Assembly: GCA_947460165.1 (NCBI GenBank)
Contig: CANHKH010000038.1
Coordinates: forward strand, 1-14,505
Source: Comamonadaceae bacterium
GTDB lineage: Bacteria > Pseudomonadota > Gammaproteobacteria > Burkholderiales > Burkholderiaceae_C
DNA length: 14,505 nucleotides
Direction of reading: 5' to 3'
Part shown: positions 6,115-13,308 of the stretch, piece after piece
How positions within the stretch are numbered: position 1 is the stretch's first letter
Layout: each line of letters begins with the position of its first letter
Notes under the pieces: generated by a model
Told to the model about the DNA's origin: nothing
Seen by the model: the letters and a program-made list of their open reading frames with translations, nothing else
Databases searched by the model: none
Program-made: the position numbers and the translations under genes

Positions 6115-7358
6115 GCCTGCTGATCGTTGTTTTGCCCCGGGCCCATCAGGGCACCTTTGGCGACACACCAGGCGCCGTCCTTGACGAAACCCCGGCGCAG
6201 CCGACTGCGCCAGCGCTGGACTTCATGCTGCTGGCCGAAGGTGAGGTGATCGAGGCGGGCCGCGCGCCTGCCACGGCCCTGCCCACCACCCGAGACCCTG
6301 CGCAAGAGGTGGTGGCGCTGGTGCCGCCGCAGGCCCTGTCATGGCACGCGGTGGTTCTGCCACCCGGCGTGAACACGGCTTCGCCTCGCCTGCGTGCCGT
6401 GCTGGTTGGTCTGCTGGAAGACCAATTGCTAGACGACCCGACCGAGTTGCACCTGGTGGTGGCCGGCGATGCCAGGGACAGCGCAGGCCCCAAACGCTGG
6501 GTGGCCGCCTGTGAACGGCGTTGGCTGGCCATGGCCCTGCAAGACCTGGAAGCCGCCGGCTGCAAGCCGACACGGGTGTTGCCTGAATGGGGGCCCCCGG
6601 GTGCGGCCCGGGTGCACCTGACTGGCACACCCGAGCAACTTCAGATGCTGCTGTCCAGCCCGCACAGTGCCACGATGGTGGACTTCAGCCCCGAGATGTG
6701 GGCCTGGGCCATGCAGGCGTCTGACACACAGCCCACGCGCCTGAGCGCCGAGCCAGAATTGCTGGCCCAGGCGCAAGCTTTGCTGCAGACTGAGGTGCAA
6801 GCTTGGCCGCGCAGCGAGCGCTGGGCCGCTGCCACCTTGCCGCGTTGGGACCTGGCCCATGGCCTGCACAAGCGCAGCCGCACACGGCGCAGCCCGCTCG
6901 AATGGCTGCTGGCGCCACGCTGGCGCAGCCTGCGCTGGGCCCTGCTGGGCCTGCTGGCGATCCACTTGGTGGGCTTGAATGCCCTGGCCTGGTACCAAAC
7001 CATGCAGCTGGCTTCCCACCAGGACCGCATGCGCCAACTGCTGCTGCAGACTTTTGCACAGTCCGACGCCCAGGCCCTGGCCGACCCGCTGCTGCACATG
7101 CAGCGTGAACTCTTGCGCCTGCGCAGTGCCAGCACCGCGCCGGCCGCCACCGACCTGCCCGTGATGCTGGTTGCGGTGCTGTCGGTTTCGCCCCAGGGCC
7201 GCACACCCCAGTCGCTGGACTATGCGCCCGGCCATTTGCAACTGAACGGACTGGCGCTCACCCCGGCCGAGTTGCAGGCCCTGGCCAGCGCGATGCAGGC
7301 ACTGAGCTACGAGGCCAGATCTCAGGGACAAGCGCTCAGCATGAGGGCCATGCCTTGA
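6111..7358 (+). CDS. gspL: Type II secretion assembly platform protein GspL
   Basis: A 415-aa bitopic inner-membrane protein. In this family the cytoplasmic actin-like domain binds the GspE ATPase and the periplasmic ferredoxin-like domain pairs with GspM. The sequence shows a long soluble N-terminal part (1-~270) with family-like patterns such as EEVVALVPPQALSWHAVVLPPG-type strands and RLRAVLVGLLEDQLLDDP. One transmembrane helix lies at ~276-295 (WALLGLLAIHLVGLNALAWY), and a ~120-residue periplasmic domain follows. The start ATG lies in the ATGA overlap with gspK; the frame is open well upstream but that part overlaps gspK and is rejected. The stop overlaps the gspM start in TTGA. Sequence conservation in GspL is low, so the operon position weighs heavily in this call. 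Confidence 0.88.
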   Translation: MSLLIVVLPRAHQGTFGDTPGAVLDETPAQPTAPALDFMLLAEGEVIEAGRAPATALPTTRDPAQEVVALVPPQALSWHAVVLPPGVNTASPRLRAVLVGLLEDQLLDDPTELHLVVAGDARDSAGPKRWVAACERRWLAMALQDLEAAGCKPTRVLPEWGPPGAARVHLTGTPEQLQMLLSSPHSATMVDFSPEMWAWAMQASDTQPTRLSAEPELLAQAQALLQTEVQAWPRSERWAAATLPRWDLAHGLHKRSRTRRSPLEWLLAPRWRSLRWALLGLLAIHLVGLNALAWYQTMQLASHQDRMRQLLLQTFAQSDAQALADPLLHMQRELLRLRSASTAPAATDLPVMLVAVLSVSPQGRTPQSLDYAPGHLQLNGLALTPAELQALASAMQALSYEARSQGQALSMRAMP

Positions 7359-7900
7359 CCGCGCAGGCACGTTTCTTGGCATGGCAAACCTTGCTGCTGC
7401 AGCACTGGGCCAGACGCAGCAGGCGAGAACGCTGGTTGATGGGTTTGACGGCCGCTTGGCTCATGCTCCTTGCCCTCATGGGCCTGGCCATCTTGCCGGC
7501 CTGGCGCACGCTCAAAGCTGCGCCAGCAGAGCACGCCCAGCTCAATGCGCAATGGCAGCGCATGCGGGTGTTGCAAGCGCAGTCGGCAGCGCTGCTCAAG
7601 CAGCCCATGCGGGCGTTCAACGAGGACGCCTTGCGCGCCAGCCTGGCACCCCTGGGCCCCAGTGTGCAGCTGCACATGGGTGAGCAAAGCGCCGAGCTGC
7701 GTTTGAACAGCACCCCGCCCGAGGCGCTGGCCCTGTGGCTGCTGAGCTCAAGGCGCGAGTCTGGCGCCGTGGTGCGCGAGGCCCAGTTGCAACGCAACAC
7801 CGTCATCGCCGCAAGCGGTCAAAGCGGCAAAAGCGGCCAGGGCGATCAACAAGATCAGACCCACTGGTCAGGTCGCTTGCTGCTGGACCTGCCGCGATAA
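7355..7900 (+). CDS. gspM: Type II secretion assembly platform protein GspM
   Basis: A 181-aa inner-membrane protein that stabilises GspL and the platform. It has a basic cytoplasmic N-terminus (WARRSRRERW), one transmembrane helix (~27-50, LTAAWLMLLALMGLAILPAW) and a periplasmic part beginning with a helical stretch and ending in GRLLLDLPR. The Gln/Ser/Gly-rich stretch near residue 155-170 looks like a disordered loop. Translation probably starts at the TTG at 7355, which overlaps the gspL stop (TTGA) and has GAGGG seven bases upstream. The next in-frame ATG (7439) would remove the basic residues that orient the helix. It is the last gene of the operon; no gspN follows and no clear terminator is seen before 7950. 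Confidence 0.88.
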   Translation: MTAQARFLAWQTLLLQHWARRSRRERWLMGLTAAWLMLLALMGLAILPAWRTLKAAPAEHAQLNAQWQRMRVLQAQSAALLKQPMRAFNEDALRASLAPLGPSVQLHMGEQSAELRLNSTPPEALALWLLSSRRESGAVVREAQLQRNTVIAASGQSGKSGQGDQQDQTHWSGRLLLDLPR

Positions 7901-7988
7901 GCAAGCTGGAGCGGCAGCCTGCCCAGACTTTCGCCACATTGGAGCCAGGATGGAGCACCAAATCCGCGGTTTGAGGGTTAGCCACCCC

Positions 7989-8016
7989 TTGACGAAATGC
8001 ATTAGACCTAAACAAT
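7989..8016 (+). promoter_or_regulatory. Candidate promoter of the CoA ligase gene
   Basis: TTGACG (7989-7994, 5 of 6 to the -35 consensus) is followed after 16 bases by AACAAT (8011-8016, 4 of 6 to the -10 consensus). This stretch is AT-richer than the surrounding DNA, and the next gene starts 59 bases downstream. It is the best promoter match in the 175-base gap 7901-8075, which holds no gene. Confidence 0.45.
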
Positions 8017-8075
8017 TGAGGACAGAATCATTTTCCTCTTTGAGCCTGGCAGGCCCAGGCAAGGACGTGCCCGCC

Positions 8076-9698
8076 ATGACCGCAGCCCCTTCCGCTCAGA
8101 CCGACCGCTTTGTCCACGATCGCCTGCCCAGGCCGGCGCAATCGCCTGAGCTGCGCTACGACCTGCCGCACTTGCTCATCGCGGACCAAGCCAACCTGGT
8201 GGCCAGCCTGATGGCACGGGCCGCCCGCGAAGGTTGGCTAGACAGGCCCTGCCTGCGCTCTGACAACTGCACACTCAGCTACGCCCAGGTCAGTGCCCAG
8301 GTCAGCCGCATCGCGCAGGTGCTGGTGCAGGGCTTTGGCTTGGTGCCGGGCAACCGCGTGCTGCTGCGTGGCGGCAACTCCATGGGCATGGCGCTGGCCT
8401 GGCTGGGTGTGGTGCAGGCCGGACTGATTGCCGTGGCCACCATGCCGCTGCTGCGCGCCAAAGAGTTGCGCGAAGTCATCCACAAGGCCCAGCCGCAACT
8501 GGCGCTGTGCGATGGTGCGCTGCGGGCCGAACTCGATGCGGCCGGCGAGGGCCTGCTGCGCACCGTGGCTTTTAACCTGCCGCACGATGCGCAGTCGCTA
8601 GAGGCTTTGGCCTCAAGCCATGAGGGGCTGTGGCCGCCTTGCGAGACCAGCGCAGACGACATCGCCATGATGGCGTTCACCTCCGGCACCACGGGCCAAC
8701 CCAAGGCCGCCGTGCACGCTCACCGCGACATTTTGGCCGCCTGCGAGACCTGGCCGCGCCATGTGCTGTGCGCCTCGCCCGAGGACGTGGTGATGGGCTC
8801 GCCACCGCTGGCCTTCACCTTCGGCCTGGGTGGACTGCTGATATTCCCGCTTTGGGCAGGCGCCTCGGTGTATTACCCGAGCAAGCCCTACACGCCTGAG
8901 ACCATGGTGCGGCTGATGGACGAGGTGGGCGCCACCATTTGCTACACCGCCCCCACGTTTTACCGACAAATGGCGCCCTTTGCCCGAACCCATCGGCCAC
9001 GTGCTTTGCGTGTGTGCGTGAGCGCCGGCGAGGCCTTGCCCGAGGCCACACGCCAGCTATGGAAAGACGCCACCGGCATAGACATGCTGGACGGCATAGG
9101 TGCCACCGAGATGTTTCACATCTTTATCTCCAGCGTGCCCGGACGCCACAAGCCTGGCGCATTGGGGGCTGTGGTGCCGGGCTACACGGCCAAGGTGGTG
9201 GGCGAAGACGGCCAGGAGTTGCCACGAGGGCAAGTGGGCCGGCTGGCTGTGGTCGGCCCCACAGGCTGCCGCTATTTGGACGATGCGCGACAAGCCAATT
9301 ACGTCAAAGGCGGCTGGAACCACCCGGGCGATGCTTTCATGCAAGACGAAGACGGCGAGTTTTTCTACCAAGCCCGCGCTGACGACATGATCATCACGGC
9401 CGGCTACAACGTGGGCGGCCCCGAAGTCGAGGACGCGCTGCTGCAGCACCCCGCCGTGTCTGAGTGCGGTGTGGTGGGCGCACCCGACGAAGACCGCGGC
9501 ATGGTGGTCAAAGCCTGCGTGGTGCTCAAGCCCGGCCACACCGGAGACGAGGCCATGGTCAAGGCCTTGCAAGACCACGTCAAGGCCGCGCTCGCACCTT
9601 ACAAGTACCCGCGCTTGGTGGTGTTCATGAGCGCTCTGCCGCGCACCGAGACTGGCAAACTGCAGCGCTTTCGCCTGCGTGAAGCGCCGCAGCCCTGA
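8076..9698 (+). CDS. Acyl/aryl-CoA ligase, 2-aminobenzoate/benzoate-CoA ligase type
   Basis: A 540-aa ANL-superfamily (AMP-binding) enzyme that would activate a carboxylic acid with ATP to an acyl-adenylate and then form the CoA thioester. The phosphate-binding loop is FTSGTTGQPKAAVH (Thr202-Lys210), with Ala where the motif usually has Gly after the Lys. Other motifs are the A5-type LDGIGATEMFHIFISS (~347-362), the adenylate-binding GWNHPGDAF and ARADDMIITAGYNVGGPEVED hinge region, and the C-terminal catalytic Lys528 in RTETGKLQRF. The N-terminal segment LVPGNRVLLRGGNSMGMALAWLG and the motif LAFTFGLGGLL match the 2-aminobenzoate/benzoate-CoA ligase group; the true substrate cannot be read from sequence. 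The ATG at 8076 is chosen for the AAGGA eight bases upstream and the promoter at ~7990; an in-frame ATG at 7950 would place that promoter inside the gene. No partner genes for aromatic degradation are nearby. Confidence 0.85.
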   Translation: MTAAPSAQTDRFVHDRLPRPAQSPELRYDLPHLLIADQANLVASLMARAAREGWLDRPCLRSDNCTLSYAQVSAQVSRIAQVLVQGFGLVPGNRVLLRGGNSMGMALAWLGVVQAGLIAVATMPLLRAKELREVIHKAQPQLALCDGALRAELDAAGEGLLRTVAFNLPHDAQSLEALASSHEGLWPPCETSADDIAMMAFTSGTTGQPKAAVHAHRDILAACETWPRHVLCASPEDVVMGSPPLAFTFGLGGLLIFPLWAGASVYYPSKPYTPETMVRLMDEVGATICYTAPTFYRQMAPFARTHRPRALRVCVSAGEALPEATRQLWKDATGIDMLDGIGATEMFHIFISSVPGRHKPGALGAVVPGYTAKVVGEDGQELPRGQVGRLAVVGPTGCRYLDDARQANYVKGGWNHPGDAFMQDEDGEFFYQARADDMIITAGYNVGGPEVEDALLQHPAVSECGVVGAPDEDRGMVVKACVVLKPGHTGDEAMVKALQDHVKAALAPYKYPRLVVFMSALPRTETGKLQRFRLREAPQP

Positions 9699-9728
9699 GG
9701 CGAGCGACAAGCACGCCAGTCCAACGAA

Positions 9729-9766
9729 AAAAGCCGGATCCACACGGGCATGTGGATCCGGCTTTT
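9729..9766. terminator. Bidirectional intrinsic terminator between CoA ligase and tRNA
   Basis: A perfect 16-bp stem (9729-9744 with 9751-9766) contains GCCGGATCCACA and its complement around a 6-base loop. On the minus strand it ends in six T residues (9732-9727), four bases after the end of the tRNA gene; on the plus strand it ends in TTTT. It therefore serves the tRNA and probably the convergent ligase gene, which stops 30 bases away. Confidence 0.93.
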
Positions 9767-9770
9767 GGAA

Positions 9771-9847
<77 letters not shown>

Positions 9848-9852
9848 TACGT

Positions 9853-9858
9853 ATTCTA
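9853..9858 (-). promoter_or_regulatory. Candidate -10 element of the tRNA-fMet gene
   Basis: On the minus strand TAGAAT (5 of 6 to TATAAT) lies five bases before the first tRNA base, which would give a leader of a few bases at most. No good -35 is seen at 16-18 bases; TTGAAC at 9902-9897 is too far away to pair with it. Confidence 0.35.
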
Positions 9859-9929
9859 GCGGCATTCACCCCCCTTTTGCGCTTTCCACAGACATTGTTC
9901 AAAAGAAATTCGCTCAGCAGAAACGACAA

Positions 9930-9979
9930 CGCCCACACAAGGTGGGCGCTGCGAAATATCAACCTGCAGTGCAGGTTGA
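9930..9979 (-). terminator. Two hairpins after rplQ, probable end of the alpha operon
   Basis: In transcription order a 10-bp inverted repeat (TCAACCTGCA/TGCAGGTTGA, arms 9979-9970 and 9968-9959) starts about 14 bases after the rplQ stop. A 7-bp GC-rich stem (CGCCCAC/GTGGGCG, 9948-9942 and 9936-9930) with a 5-base loop follows, then TTGTCGTTT. The second hairpin with its interrupted T-run looks like the operon terminator, though the T-run is weak. Confidence 0.6.
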
Positions 9980-9992
9980 AAGAGTCATCCAC

Positions 9993-10385
9993 TTACTCGG
10001 TTTTGGCTTCGACGCCGTCGCTGCCAGCCGGGCGATCCACCAACTCGACCAGGGCCATAGGAGCGTTGTCACCCACACGGAAACCCATTTTCAGAATCCG
10101 GGTGTAACCACCGGGGCGGGCCTTGAAGCGGGGGCCCAGGTCAGCAAAGAGCTTGACCACCGAGTCCCGGTCGCGCAGGCGGTCAAAGGCCAAACGCTTG
10201 TTGGCCAGCGTGGGCTCTTTGGCCAAGGTGATCATGGGCTCAATCACGCGGCGCAGCTCTTTGGCCTTGGGGACCGTGGTCTTGATGGCCTCGTGCTCGA
10301 TGAGCGAGTTCATCATGTTGCGCAGCATGGCCAGCCTGTGGCTGGTGGTGCGGTTGAGTTTGCGGAGTCCGTGTCCGTGTCGCAT
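9993..10385 (-). CDS. rplQ: 50S ribosomal protein L17
   Basis: The 130-aa protein starts MRHGHGLRKLNRTTSHRLAM, the hallmark N-terminus of bacterial L17, which binds 23S rRNA near the exit tunnel of the large subunit. Length matches the family (E. coli 127 aa) and the body shows EAIKTTVPKAKELRRVIEPM. The frame continues ten residues further upstream, but the ATG at 10383-10385 has AAGGA eight bases before it and gives the conserved N-terminus. It is the last gene of the alpha operon, 88 bases after rpoA, and the double hairpin follows. The short acidic tail is normal for betaproteobacterial L17. Confidence 0.97.
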   Translation of the reverse strand: MRHGHGLRKLNRTTSHRLAMLRNMMNSLIEHEAIKTTVPKAKELRRVIEPMITLAKEPTLANKRLAFDRLRDRDSVVKLFADLGPRFKARPGGYTRILKMGFRVGDNAPMALVELVDRPAGSDGVEAKTE

Positions 10386-10473
10386 GTGCTTTTTCCTTTG
10401 TCGTTTCGTTGTCAAGCAGCCGTATCAGGTACTGCCCGTGCACTGCCTCTTCGGGATCGAAGAAGGCTTTATA

Positions 10474-11463
10474 TCAGCGCTTGTCCAAACCGGCCGGGGG
10501 CCAGGCTTCCAAACGCATACCCAAGGTCAGGCCGCGGGAGGCCAACACTTCCTTGATCTCATTGAGCGATTTGCGACCCAAATTAGGGGTTTTGAGCAGC
10601 TCGTTTTCGGTGCGCTGGATCAGGTCACCAATGTAGTAAATGTTCTCGGCCTTCAGGCAGTTGGCTGAGCGAACCGTCAGTTCGAGCTCGTCCACGGGGC
10701 GCAGCAAAATGGGGTCAAACTGCTGCGAGCTGCGTTGCACCGGCGTGTCAAAGGCGGCGAGTTCGCTGCCTTCGAGCTGCGCGAACACAGCCAGTTGCTC
10801 GACCAAAATTTTGGCAGAGGAACGCACAGCGTCTTCAGCGGAGACGGCGCCATTGGTTTCAATCTCAAGCACCAATTTATCGAGGTCTGTGCGCTGCTCG
10901 ACGCGGGCACTTTCAACTGTGTAGCTGACGCGGCGAACCGGGGAGAATGAAGCGTCCAGCACGATGCGGCCAATGGACTTGGTGCTCTCGTCGCCAAAAC
11001 GACGCATGGAGCCTGGCACGTAACCACGGCCACTTTCCACCTTGATCTGCATGTCGATCTTGCCGCCTTGCGACATGTTCAAGATGACATGGTCAGGGTT
11101 GATGATCTCGACGTCATGCGGCGTCTGGATGTCGGCAGCAGTCACAGGGCCGTCACCGTCTTTGCGCAAACTCAGAGTGACTTCTTCGCGGTTGTGGAGC
11201 TTGAACACCACGCCCTTGAGGTTCAAGAGGATGTTGACCACGTCCTCCTGCACGCCATCAATGGAGGAATACTCGTGCAAAACGCCAGCAATGGTCACCT
11301 CGGTGGCAGCATGGCCAACCATGGAGGACAGCAACACTCGACGCAGCGCATTGCCCAGCGTGTGACCGTAGCCGCGCTCAAAAGGCTCCAAAGTCACCTT
11401 GGCGCGGTTGGTGCCCAACTGCTCGACGTTGATGGTTTTAGGTTTCAACAAATTGATTTGCAT
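10474..11463 (-). CDS. rpoA: RNA polymerase alpha subunit
   Basis: The 329-aa alpha subunit dimerises through its N-terminal domain (1-~235) to nucleate RNA polymerase assembly. Its C-terminal domain (~250-329) contacts UP-element DNA and activators. The sequence shows FERGYGHTLGNALRRVLLSSM (~28-48), conserved in all bacterial alpha subunits, and the C-terminal VRSANCLKAENIYYIG and LLKTPNLGRKSLNEIKEVL segments, which carry the residues equivalent to E. coli Arg265, Asn268, Lys298 and Ser299. Length equals that of E. coli. AGAGGA lies seven bases before the ATG. It follows rpsD in the alpha operon after an unusually structured 123-base gap. No oddities in the protein. Confidence 0.98.
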   Translation of the reverse strand: MQINLLKPKTINVEQLGTNRAKVTLEPFERGYGHTLGNALRRVLLSSMVGHAATEVTIAGVLHEYSSIDGVQEDVVNILLNLKGVVFKLHNREEVTLSLRKDGDGPVTAADIQTPHDVEIINPDHVILNMSQGGKIDMQIKVESGRGYVPGSMRRFGDESTKSIGRIVLDASFSPVRRVSYTVESARVEQRTDLDKLVLEIETNGAVSAEDAVRSSAKILVEQLAVFAQLEGSELAAFDTPVQRSSQQFDPILLRPVDELELTVRSANCLKAENIYYIGDLIQRTENELLKTPNLGRKSLNEIKEVLASRGLTLGMRLEAWPPAGLDKR

Positions 11464-11546
11464 GCAGTCTTCCTCTCAATGCCCTCGGCTCGTTACACCA
11501 ATAAGGCTGGGTGAAGCCCGGAGCCACAGTGCCTGCCCCGGGTTTG

Positions 11547-11573
11547 AAAAAATGACACGGGTCACGAACCCGT
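11547..11573 (-). terminator. Terminator-like hairpin between rpsD and rpoA
   Basis: On the minus strand a 6-bp stem (ACGGGT at 11573-11568, ACCCGT at 11562-11557) with a 5-base loop is followed four bases later by six T residues (11552-11547). It begins 14 bases after the rpsD stop and lies inside the operon, so it may act as a partial terminator, an attenuator or an RNA 3'-end processing stop. The stem is short and the T-run is displaced, so strong termination is unlikely. Confidence 0.4.
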
Positions 11574-11586
11574 TTAAGAAGAGGTC

Positions 11587-12210
11587 TTAGCGCGAATACA
11601 ACTCAACAATCAATGATTCATTGATGTCGGCTGCAAATTCGTCACGGTCAGGGGTCTTCTTGAAGGTGCCTTCGGCTTTGTCTATGCTGACTTCAACCCA
11701 GCCCGGCAAACCCACTTGCTGGGCCAGTTGAAGGGCTTCGAGCACTCGGTTTTGCTTTTTCGACTTCTCGCGGACAGCCAGCACATCACCGGCCTTGACC
11801 ATGTAAGAAGGGATGTTGACGGACTGACCGTTGACGGTGATGGCTTTGTGCGAGACGAGCTGACGCGCTTCAGCACGCGTGGAGCCAAAACCCATGCGGT
11901 AGACCACATTGTCCAAGCGGCTTTCGAGCAGCGACAAAAGGTTGGAGCCGGTGTTGCCCTTGCGACGATCGGCCTCGGCAAAATAGCGACGGAACTGACG
12001 CTCGAGCACGCCGTACATGCGTTTGACTTTTTGCTTTTCACGCAGCTGCAGACCGTAGTCGGAGGTGCGGGCACCGGAGGTGCGGCCGTGCTGGCCAGGC
12101 TTGGAGTCGAATTTGGCCTTGTCCCCAATGGCGCGGCGAGCGCTCTTGAGGAAGAGGTCTGTGCCTTCACGGCGGGAAAGTTTGGCCTTGGGGCCGAGGT
12201 AACGTGCCAC
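11587..12210 (-). CDS. rpsD: 30S ribosomal protein S4
   Basis: The 207-aa protein begins MARYLGPKAKLSRREGTDLFL. It carries the S4 RNA-binding domain (~95-160, SRLDNVVYRMGFGSTRAEARQLVSHKAITVNG) and the usual C-terminus ESLIVELYSR. S4 nucleates assembly of the small subunit by binding 16S rRNA, and in E. coli it represses translation of the alpha operon. Length is typical (E. coli 206 aa). The start codon is GTG (12208-12210), preceded by AAGGA at eight bases; no ATG in that place gives the conserved N-terminus. It has no zinc-binding cysteines, so it is the Cys-free form. It is flanked by gaps of 141 and 123 bases, both with hairpins. Confidence 0.97.
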   Translation of the reverse strand: MARYLGPKAKLSRREGTDLFLKSARRAIGDKAKFDSKPGQHGRTSGARTSDYGLQLREKQKVKRMYGVLERQFRRYFAEADRRKGNTGSNLLSLLESRLDNVVYRMGFGSTRAEARQLVSHKAITVNGQSVNIPSYMVKAGDVLAVREKSKKQNRVLEALQLAQQVGLPGWVEVSIDKAEGTFKKTPDRDEFAADINESLIVELYSR

Positions 12211-12233
12211 TTGTTATTTCCTTAGGTCATCTG

Positions 12234-12279
12234 CTGCACCTTGGGGTGCAGGAGCCGGTGGGCTTAAAAGCCTGCCGGC
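12234..12279 (-). promoter_or_regulatory. Two hairpins in the rpsK-rpsD gap
   Basis: Within the 141-base gap, in transcription order, a hairpin comes first with arms 12279-12268 and 12265-12254 (GCCGG and GGCTT pairing with AAGCC and CCGGC, interrupted by a CA/CA internal loop). A second hairpin follows with a perfect 7-bp stem (CTGCACC/GGTGCAG, 12251-12245 and 12240-12234) and a CCAA loop. The second ends 24 bases before the rpsD GTG, just upstream of its ribosome binding site. A 10-base direct repeat (CGGTGGGCTT on the plus strand, 12256-12265 and 12279-12288) overlaps the first. Placement suggests translational control of rpsD; there is no T-run, so it is not a terminator. Confidence 0.45.
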
Positions 12280-12351
12280 GGTGGGCTTGCTTTGAAAACG
12301 ACCAAGCCTGGACCACCTTGCAAGGCAGACCAGGCCAGATCTGGAACTTCT

Positions 12352-12756
12352 TTAGATGCGGCGGCGCTTTTGAGGGCGGCATCCGTTGTGAGGCACGGGG
12401 GTCACATCGGAGATGGAGTTGATCCGAATTCCGAGTGCACCGAGTGCGCGCACCGAGGACTCGCGACCAGGACCGGGGCCCTTGATCTCGACATCCACAT
12501 TTTTGATGCCTTGGTCAATCGCGGCGCGCCCTGCCACTTCAGACGCCACCTGGGCTGCAAAAGGCGTCGATTTGCGAGAGCCCTTGAAGCCCTGACCACC
12601 TGACGAGGCCCAAGACAAGGCATTGCCTTGGCGGTCGGTGATGGTGATGATGGTGTTGTTGAAGGAGGCGTGAATGTGAGCGATGCCATCGGCCACATTT
12701 TTACGAACCTTCTTGCGCACGCGTTGCGCGGCGTTAGAGCTGGGTGCTTTTGCCAT
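12352..12756 (-). CDS. rpsK: 30S ribosomal protein S11
   Basis: The 134-aa protein lies on the platform of the small subunit and contacts the mRNA path. The family's core is clear: GIAHIHASFNNTIITITDRQG (~23-43), WASSGGQGFKGSRKSTPFAA (~49-68), and the C-terminal DVTPVPHNGCRPQKRRRI, which is nearly invariant in bacteria. The Asn-Gly pair that is converted to isoaspartate in E. coli S11 is present in HNGCRP. Length is slightly above E. coli's 129 aa because of the N-terminus. The gene starts 13 bases after the rpsM stop; the ribosome binding site is weak (GAAAG, further away than usual), which suggests coupling to rpsM. Confidence 0.97.
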   Translation of the reverse strand: MAKAPSSNAAQRVRKKVRKNVADGIAHIHASFNNTIITITDRQGNALSWASSGGQGFKGSRKSTPFAAQVASEVAGRAAIDQGIKNVDVEIKGPGPGRESSVRALGALGIRINSISDVTPVPHNGCRPQKRRRI

Positions 12757-12769
12757 GTCTTGCTTTCAA

Positions 12770-13135
12770 TTATTTCTTCAGAACCGCGGCGCCCTTGCGC
12801 GGACCTTTGCGAGTGCGCGCATTGGTGCGGGTGCGCTGGCCGCGCATGGGCAGGCCACGGCGATGACGGAAACCGCGGTAGCAACCAATGTCCATCAAGC
12901 GCTTGATGTTCATGGTGGTTTCGCGGCGAAGGTCACCCTCGATCGTGAACAAAACGATTTGATCGCGGATTTTCTCGAGATCGCTGTCGGTGAAGTCCTT
13001 GACCTTCTTGGAATAAGCAATGTTGCATGCCTCGCAAATTTTGCGAGCGCGTGTGCGACCAATGCCAAAAATCGCAGTCAAGCCGATTTCGGCGTGCTGA
13101 TGCGGCGGAATGTTGATACCAGCGATACGAGCCAT
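12770..13135 (-). CDS. rpsM: 30S ribosomal protein S13
   Basis: The 121-aa protein sits in the head of the small subunit and contacts the P-site tRNA and L5. It starts MARIAGINIPPHQHAEIGLTAI and carries the helix-two-turn-helix region FGIGRTRARKICEACN (~29-44). It ends with the basic tail RGLPMRGQRTRTNARTRKGP typical of S13, followed by KKGAAVLKK-like residues. Length is normal (E. coli 118 aa). AGAGGA lies five bases before the ATG. It is first of the S13-S11-S4-alpha-L17 group, 25 bases after rpmJ. No leader resembling the E. coli S4-binding pseudoknot fits into that short gap. Confidence 0.97.
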   Translation of the reverse strand: MARIAGINIPPHQHAEIGLTAIFGIGRTRARKICEACNIAYSKKVKDFTDSDLEKIRDQIVLFTIEGDLRRETTMNIKRLMDIGCYRGFRHRRGLPMRGQRTRTNARTRKGPRKGAAVLKK

Positions 13136-13160
13136 ATGCGTCCTCTAAATTCTCTTGAAA

Positions 13161-13274
13161 TCAACCTTGACGCTGCTTGTGGCGCGGGTCAGTGCAAATG
13201 ACACGCACAACGCCCTTGCGGCGGATGATTTTACAGTTGCGGCAAATTTTCTTGACCGAAGCTGAAACTCTCAT
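13161..13274 (-). CDS. rpmJ: 50S ribosomal protein L36, zinc-binding form
   Basis: A 37-codon gene whose product begins MRVSASVKKICRNCKIIRRK and ends RHKQRQG. L36 is the smallest large-subunit protein and binds 23S rRNA. Cys11, Cys14, Cys27 and His32 form the classic zinc site (C-x2-C-x12-C-x4-H), so this is the zinc-containing form and not the Cys-free paralogue made under zinc starvation in many bacteria. AGGAG lies five bases before the ATG at 13272-13274. It sits between secY (67-base gap) and rpsM (25-base gap), the usual place for rpmJ at the junction of the spc and alpha operons. Confidence 0.97.
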   Translation of the reverse strand: MRVSASVKKICRNCKIIRRKGVVRVICTDPRHKQRQG

Positions 13275-13294
13275 TTAATTCTCCTCACTTTCGC

Positions 13295-13308
13295 TGTGCT
13301 TGCGCACA
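13295..13308 (-). other. Small hairpin upstream of rpmJ with GNRA-type loop
   Basis: In the 67-base secY-rpmJ gap the minus strand reads TGTGC-GCAA-GCACA, a perfect 5-bp stem closed by a GCAA tetraloop, ending 20 bases before the rpmJ start and next to its ribosome binding site. GNRA loops are common in structured RNA, so this may be a leader element, but it is short enough to be chance. Confidence 0.35.

Noticed and set aside
7950..8075. Earlier in-frame ATG for the CoA ligase
   Set aside because: It adds 42 residues not resembling the family, has no good ribosome binding site, and overlaps the candidate promoter; the ATG at 8076 has AAGGA at good spacing.
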